DNA from: WVXT01 sp964403285
GTDB taxonomy: Bacteria > UBA6262 > WVXT01
NCBI GenBank assembly: GCA_964403285.1
Contig: CAYOFG010000020.1
Coordinates: 1 to 26,082, forward strand
Direction of reading: 5' to 3'
DNA: 26,082 nucleotides
The notes under the pieces are model-generated. The model searched no databases, had not been told where the DNA came from, and saw nothing but the letters and a program-made list of their open reading frames with translations. Positions 23,437 to 26,082 of this stretch are shown piece by piece (position 1 is the first letter of the stretch; each line of letters starts with the position of its first letter). A program made the translations under genes and the position numbers.

Positions 23437-23510
23437 GTCTAACGACCGAAATGAGCGGTTTTTGGAGCAGCGAAGCTGCGGAAAAAATCCGCTCGATTGA
23501 GTTGTTAGGG
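23437..23510 (-). other. attC-like palindrome 2, directly after the ATPase gene
   Basis: Read on the minus strand, it starts CCCTAAC one base after the ATPase stop codon and ends GTTAGAC, a perfect GTTRRRY core. CTAAC/GTTAG and GAGCGG/CCGCTC pair, with unpaired spacers between, and the centre is TTTTT, GCAGC-ttc-GCTGC, AAAAA. Length (74), imperfect pairing and position right after a gene all fit an integron cassette site. Confidence 0.55.
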
Positions 23511-23511
23511 A

Positions 23512-25197
23512 TTATTTTAATGATTTGTTAATTATTTTCGTTAATGTATAAAAACGTCCAAAAAAATTATCACCAGGAGTTGAATTTTCTTTAAACTTTT
23601 TTAAAAATAACTCTTTTAATTTTTGTTTAGCGTTTTTCTGTTCTGCTTTATTATCAGAGCTTAATGCGCGCGTAAGATCAGGATTTTCTGATGTTACTTG
23701 TGTGTAAACACTGTTGGGCAAGAAACCTTCGATATTTCTTTTTCCGGGTTCGTCTATACCAATTGGCATATAAGTTGTATTTTTTTCAAATCCTACCGCT
23801 TCGAGAGAATCTTTCACAATAGATTCAGAATCAAGGTCAAATGTAATAAAAATTTTATAATATTTATCCTTAATAAATTTCAGAAGTGTTTGATTTTTTA
23901 AATTATCACGCCCCCCATATGCATAAATGTCACCATCAAAGCTTAAAGCTTTTTCGCCATGCATGGGATCCTTTAACAATTCGAAATATTCCTTATCAGT
24001 ATCTCCTTCAACAAGAAGAATCGCCCTTTTAATATTGAAAAAAAGATCTTTCCATGATTTAAATTCATTATTATTAATCCCAAGTGATAAAGAAAATGGC
24101 TCCATCCACCTGTCTCCAGATGTATCAATTCTTTCTGTTTGGCGTAATTGTCTTCGTACAGTTTTTCGTTCAAGTAAAATATTTGATTCTGGTCGCTCCT
24201 GACTCAATAGATAGGGACTATGAGTTGTAACAATTATTTGTACGCCAAATTCTTCTGAGAGATGTTGTAGAATACTTCCAAATTCTGCTTGCGCCAGAGG
24301 ATGAAGGAAGCTTTCAGGTTCTTCTATAACAATGATTGGGGTTACTTTTGAAGCGGACGCACTAGATTCGGCAACTTGCTTTGCTCGAAATATCGTAAGT
24401 AATATATGCATGCGATTTTTCGTTCCACTCCCCCATTCTTCTAGTTCAATGTCAATTTTTTTATCGCCCAATGTTATATTATAGGGGAAATATGATAAAT
24501 CTAGTGAAGGGCAAGTTAAGCCAACCTTGTATTTCTGTTTTAGTCTGCCAAGAAGATTCTCAATCTCCTGTTGTTGTTCTCGAGTTATTTTTTTAAGAAC
24601 TCGATTTACCCCCTTTTTGGAGCTTTCCAGTTGTATATTGAACTGCTCCGAAATATCACGCAGAATACCCCTGTAACCTCTCACGTAAGGGGGCCGGGGA
24701 TCAGTAGAGCTATGAAATAGGAAGGTGCGAGATGTCTGTAGGCGCTTTAAGATTTCTTGTGCTTTAATATCCGTAAAAGTCTGGCCCCGGCATTCAACTT
24801 CAACTTTCAAAGGTATATCTTCTGCATGAGATACGCTAACGTGTAAGACTAAATCATTATCTTGATTTTGGCTACCAAGATCTAAGTAGTCAACAAAGAA
24901 TTTATAAATGCCAGTATCTTTTTGGGGCGAAATAATGAACTCTATCTTTACGGAAATTGATTTAGAGCTTTGAGTTTTTTCTACCCATTTGGTAAAGTCT
25001 TTTTTTAATGAGAATTCAGGCTCATCATCATAATATTTGAATGGAGTATCTTCTTTCATTACGCATCGTATTGCTTTAACGACATTTGTTTTTCCCGAAT
25101 CATTTCTTCCGCATATTGCCGAATAAAAAGAAGGAAAGGTTAGTTCTAAATCCCACAATGTCCTATAATTTCTAACAGAAAGCTTAGATATTTTCAT
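23512..25197 (-). CDS. OLD-family ATPase with C-terminal TOPRIM nuclease domain
   Basis: A 561-residue protein combining an ABC/SMC-type ATPase and a TOPRIM domain, as in OLD and GajA nucleases, which act in phage defence. ATPase: Walker A GRNDSGKT (30-37), signature-like EWGSGTKNR, Walker B IIVIEEPESFLHPLAQ and H-loop VTTHSPYLL. TOPRIM: AILLVEGDTDKEYF with the catalytic Glu, then ITFDLDSES with DxD. No UvrD-like helicase (GajB) is next to it, so Gabija is not supported and a single-gene OLD system is more likely. It starts with ATG at 25197 behind GAGAGGGAACC. Its stop codon abuts an attC-like site and its upstream side holds recombinase remnants, so it sits in a mobile setting. Confidence 0.9.
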   Translation of the reverse strand: MKISKLSVRNYRTLWDLELTFPSFYSAICGRNDSGKTNVVKAIRCVMKEDTPFKYYDDEPEFSLKKDFTKWVEKTQSSKSISVKIEFIISPQKDTGIYKFFVDYLDLGSQNQDNDLVLHVSVSHAEDIPLKVEVECRGQTFTDIKAQEILKRLQTSRTFLFHSSTDPRPPYVRGYRGILRDISEQFNIQLESSKKGVNRVLKKITREQQQEIENLLGRLKQKYKVGLTCPSLDLSYFPYNITLGDKKIDIELEEWGSGTKNRMHILLTIFRAKQVAESSASASKVTPIIVIEEPESFLHPLAQAEFGSILQHLSEEFGVQIIVTTHSPYLLSQERPESNILLERKTVRRQLRQTERIDTSGDRWMEPFSLSLGINNNEFKSWKDLFFNIKRAILLVEGDTDKEYFELLKDPMHGEKALSFDGDIYAYGGRDNLKNQTLLKFIKDKYYKIFITFDLDSESIVKDSLEAVGFEKNTTYMPIGIDEPGKRNIEGFLPNSVYTQVTSENPDLTRALSSDNKAEQKNAKQKLKELFLKKFKENSTPGDNFFGRFYTLTKIINKSLK

Positions 25198-25286
25198 GGT
25201 TCCCTCTCTATAAATATTTTTTTATCCCCTTAACAATTAATATGCGAACTTCTTTTTTTCTCTGAAATTTCCCTGTAAAGATTAAA

Positions 25287-25370
25287 TTACCTTTCCGCCA
25301 ATACCTCTGCTGCTTCCTCTAAATCTTCCGGAAATACATCCAGGTACAAAGAAGAGCCAAGGGAAGAATC
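25287..25370 (-). pseudogene. Tyrosine recombinase C-terminal remnant 1
   Basis: The minus strand reads SSLYLDVFPEDLEEAAEVLAE then Arg and TAA. This is the tail after the catalytic Tyr of phage-type integrases (usual form GHSS-x2-TT-x2-Y). The GH motif and everything upstream are lost. About 28 codons remain. Confidence 0.6.
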
Positions 25371-25376
25371 TTAAAC

Positions 25377-25458
25377 TGGATATAATAAGGGGGGTTTTAT
25401 ATCCAATTACCCTGTAAATGGCTTCTAAAACCCCTTAAATTTGAATGTAATATATCCA
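25377..25458. repeat. Nested inverted repeat between recombinase remnants
   Basis: Outer TGGATATA/TATATCCA (25377-25384, 25451-25458) and inner TAAGGGGGGTTTTA/TAAAACCCCTTA (25386-25399, 25426-25437). TATATCCAAT also occurs as a direct repeat at 25398 and 25451, the latter ending at the stop codon of remnant 2. It may be an old recombination site or a terminator. Confidence 0.55.
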
Positions 25459-25460
25459 AT

Positions 25461-25565
25461 CTAAGCATATAATAAATTGACTGCCTTCTCTACCTCTTCA
25501 TCCAAAACATCCACATAAACCTCTGTTATATGGCTGCTGCTGTGGCCTAATTGCTTCTGTACAAG
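25461..25565 (-). pseudogene. Tyrosine recombinase C-terminal remnant 2
   Basis: 34 codons on the minus strand: LVQKQLGHSSSHITEVYVDV, then LDEEVEKAVNLLYA and TAG. LGHSS-x2-T-x2-Y holds the conserved His and the nucleophilic Tyr of integrases. A TGA lies immediately upstream in frame and there is no start, so it is a truncated gene. It differs in sequence from remnant 1, so the two come from different recombinases. Confidence 0.78.
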
Positions 25566-25720
25566 TCATAAATCTTTATTAACTTGTTAAATATTATAGC
25601 AACTTAAGCTCCTTTTAGACAAGTTAAAAATCTAAGCTGTTTTTGCCAAATAAAAGCTATGTCATTTCAAATTACAAATTACCTATTTCCCATCACCAAC
25701 CCTCATTACCCATTAAATCC

Positions 25721-25775
25721 TGAGATTGCCACGCCCCTGTGATCCTTCGCTTCGCTCAGGACGGCTCGCAATGAC
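25721..25775. repeat. Dispersed-type palindromic repeat
   Basis: Begins TGAGATTGCCACG and ends CTCGCAATGAC, with ATTGC/GCAAT pairing across a core containing CCTTCGCTTCGCTCAGG. I recall very similar repeats scattered in genomes of many uncultivated anaerobes; copy number here cannot be seen from one window. Confidence 0.6.
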
Positions 25776-25828
25776 ATTTTTTTTCAAGTCCCTTTTACGG
25801 GTTTGATGAACCGAACCCCGGCATAATC

Positions 25829-25851
25829 GCGAAGCGGAGCTTCGCTACTCC
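25829..25851. repeat. Partial hairpin related to the GGAGT elements
   Basis: GCGAAGC-gga-GCTTCGC followed by TACTCC: one arm plus one outer half of the GGAGTAGC/GCTACTCC design, without the other half. It looks like a broken copy. Confidence 0.4.
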
Positions 25852-26082
25852 TAACTTCATAGCTTCGGCCTTATCAGGCGCCAAATTTTGTTAACTTGAG
25901 TCCATTGGCTAACATAAGGGGCATAGCACTAACTGCCGGGAATCTCCCCAGGCCGCCCCTGCTGCATTCCCTTTCTGTAAATCTCTTAGCCTCATCAATT
26001 CTAATAAATTTTGAGTGGAGCAAGAAGGGATTGGGATGCCAGGAGTGGGATTTCAACAGACACGGCGTAGAATGGTCACTGG

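Larger units (their letters stand above)
25198..26082. other. Gene-poor right end with mobile-element debris
   Basis: No intact gene is supportable in this 885-base stretch. It contains two tyrosine-recombinase tails, an inverted repeat between them, an A+T-rich simple stretch (about 25569-25720) and a dispersed-type palindromic repeat. From 25860 to the end I see no convincing coding or RNA signal. Confidence 0.65.

Noticed and set aside
23512..25197. Gabija system (GajA plus GajB)
   Set aside because: The ATPase/TOPRIM architecture fits GajA, but no UvrD-like helicase gene lies on either side.
25228..25234. Third attC-like core (GTTAAGG) upstream of the ATPase gene
   Set aside because: The last base does not fit GTTRRRY and no paired half or hairpin is visible around it.
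25874..26056. 60-codon minus-strand reading frame at the right end
   Set aside because: No ribosome site, no recognisable motif and unusual composition; likely a chance frame.

Overview
The window looks like a piece of the chromosome of an anaerobic bacterium, probably from a poorly cultivated lineage. It carries an oxygen-sensitive class III (glycyl-radical) ribonucleotide reductase, a bacterial NrdR repressor, Shine-Dalgarno start sites, TTG and GTG starts, and many structured intergenic repeats. I cannot name the phylum from sequence alone. Every gene I can support lies on the minus strand, so transcription runs from high to low coordinates.

Right end (about 21.9-26.1 kb) is an accessory region that looks A+T-rich by eye. 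It has an 885-base stretch with two broken tyrosine-recombinase tails, an OLD-type ATPase/TOPRIM nuclease, and four small genes, two of them membrane proteins. Two imperfect palindromes (about 23437-23510 and 21968-22077) sit directly after genes and share a core resembling the GTTRRRY core of integron attC sites. From 21943 down to 17764 runs a packed unit: an amino-methyltransferase with an unusual DPPH motif, a probable PD-(D/E)XK restriction enzyme, a DUF6680-type membrane protein, a 43-residue basic protein, a 71-residue unknown and a membrane protein, ended by a likely terminator.

Middle (12.8-17.3 kb) is a signalling operon with a good sigma-70-type promoter: membrane GAF histidine kinase, response regulator, membrane GAF diguanylate cyclase with an inhibitory site, soluble histidine kinase and response regulator.

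Next (5.2-12.6 kb) is a nucleotide-supply block: nrdR, a thioredoxin-like redoxin, nrdD interrupted by a 447-residue intein with a homing endonuclease, dut, a guaB3-type IMP dehydrogenase and purC. The nrdR promoter carries two NrdR boxes 31 bp apart, one inside the -35/-10 spacer, so the block is probably NrdR-controlled.

Left end (1-5.1 kb) continues purine synthesis with purD and the start of purE. Between purC and purD lie a RecB/Cas4-like nuclease, a methyltransferase carrying a degenerate staphylococcal-nuclease-like tail, an MjaI-type restriction enzyme and a membrane-anchored unknown: a restriction-modification island interrupting the pur genes.

Five intergenic elements between nucleotide or signalling genes (two near 136-296, two near 11561-11673, one near 12682-12735) share one design: an outer stem of 7-8 bp enclosing two or three short hairpins, several of about 53 bases. 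Their stems differ in sequence but keep pairing.
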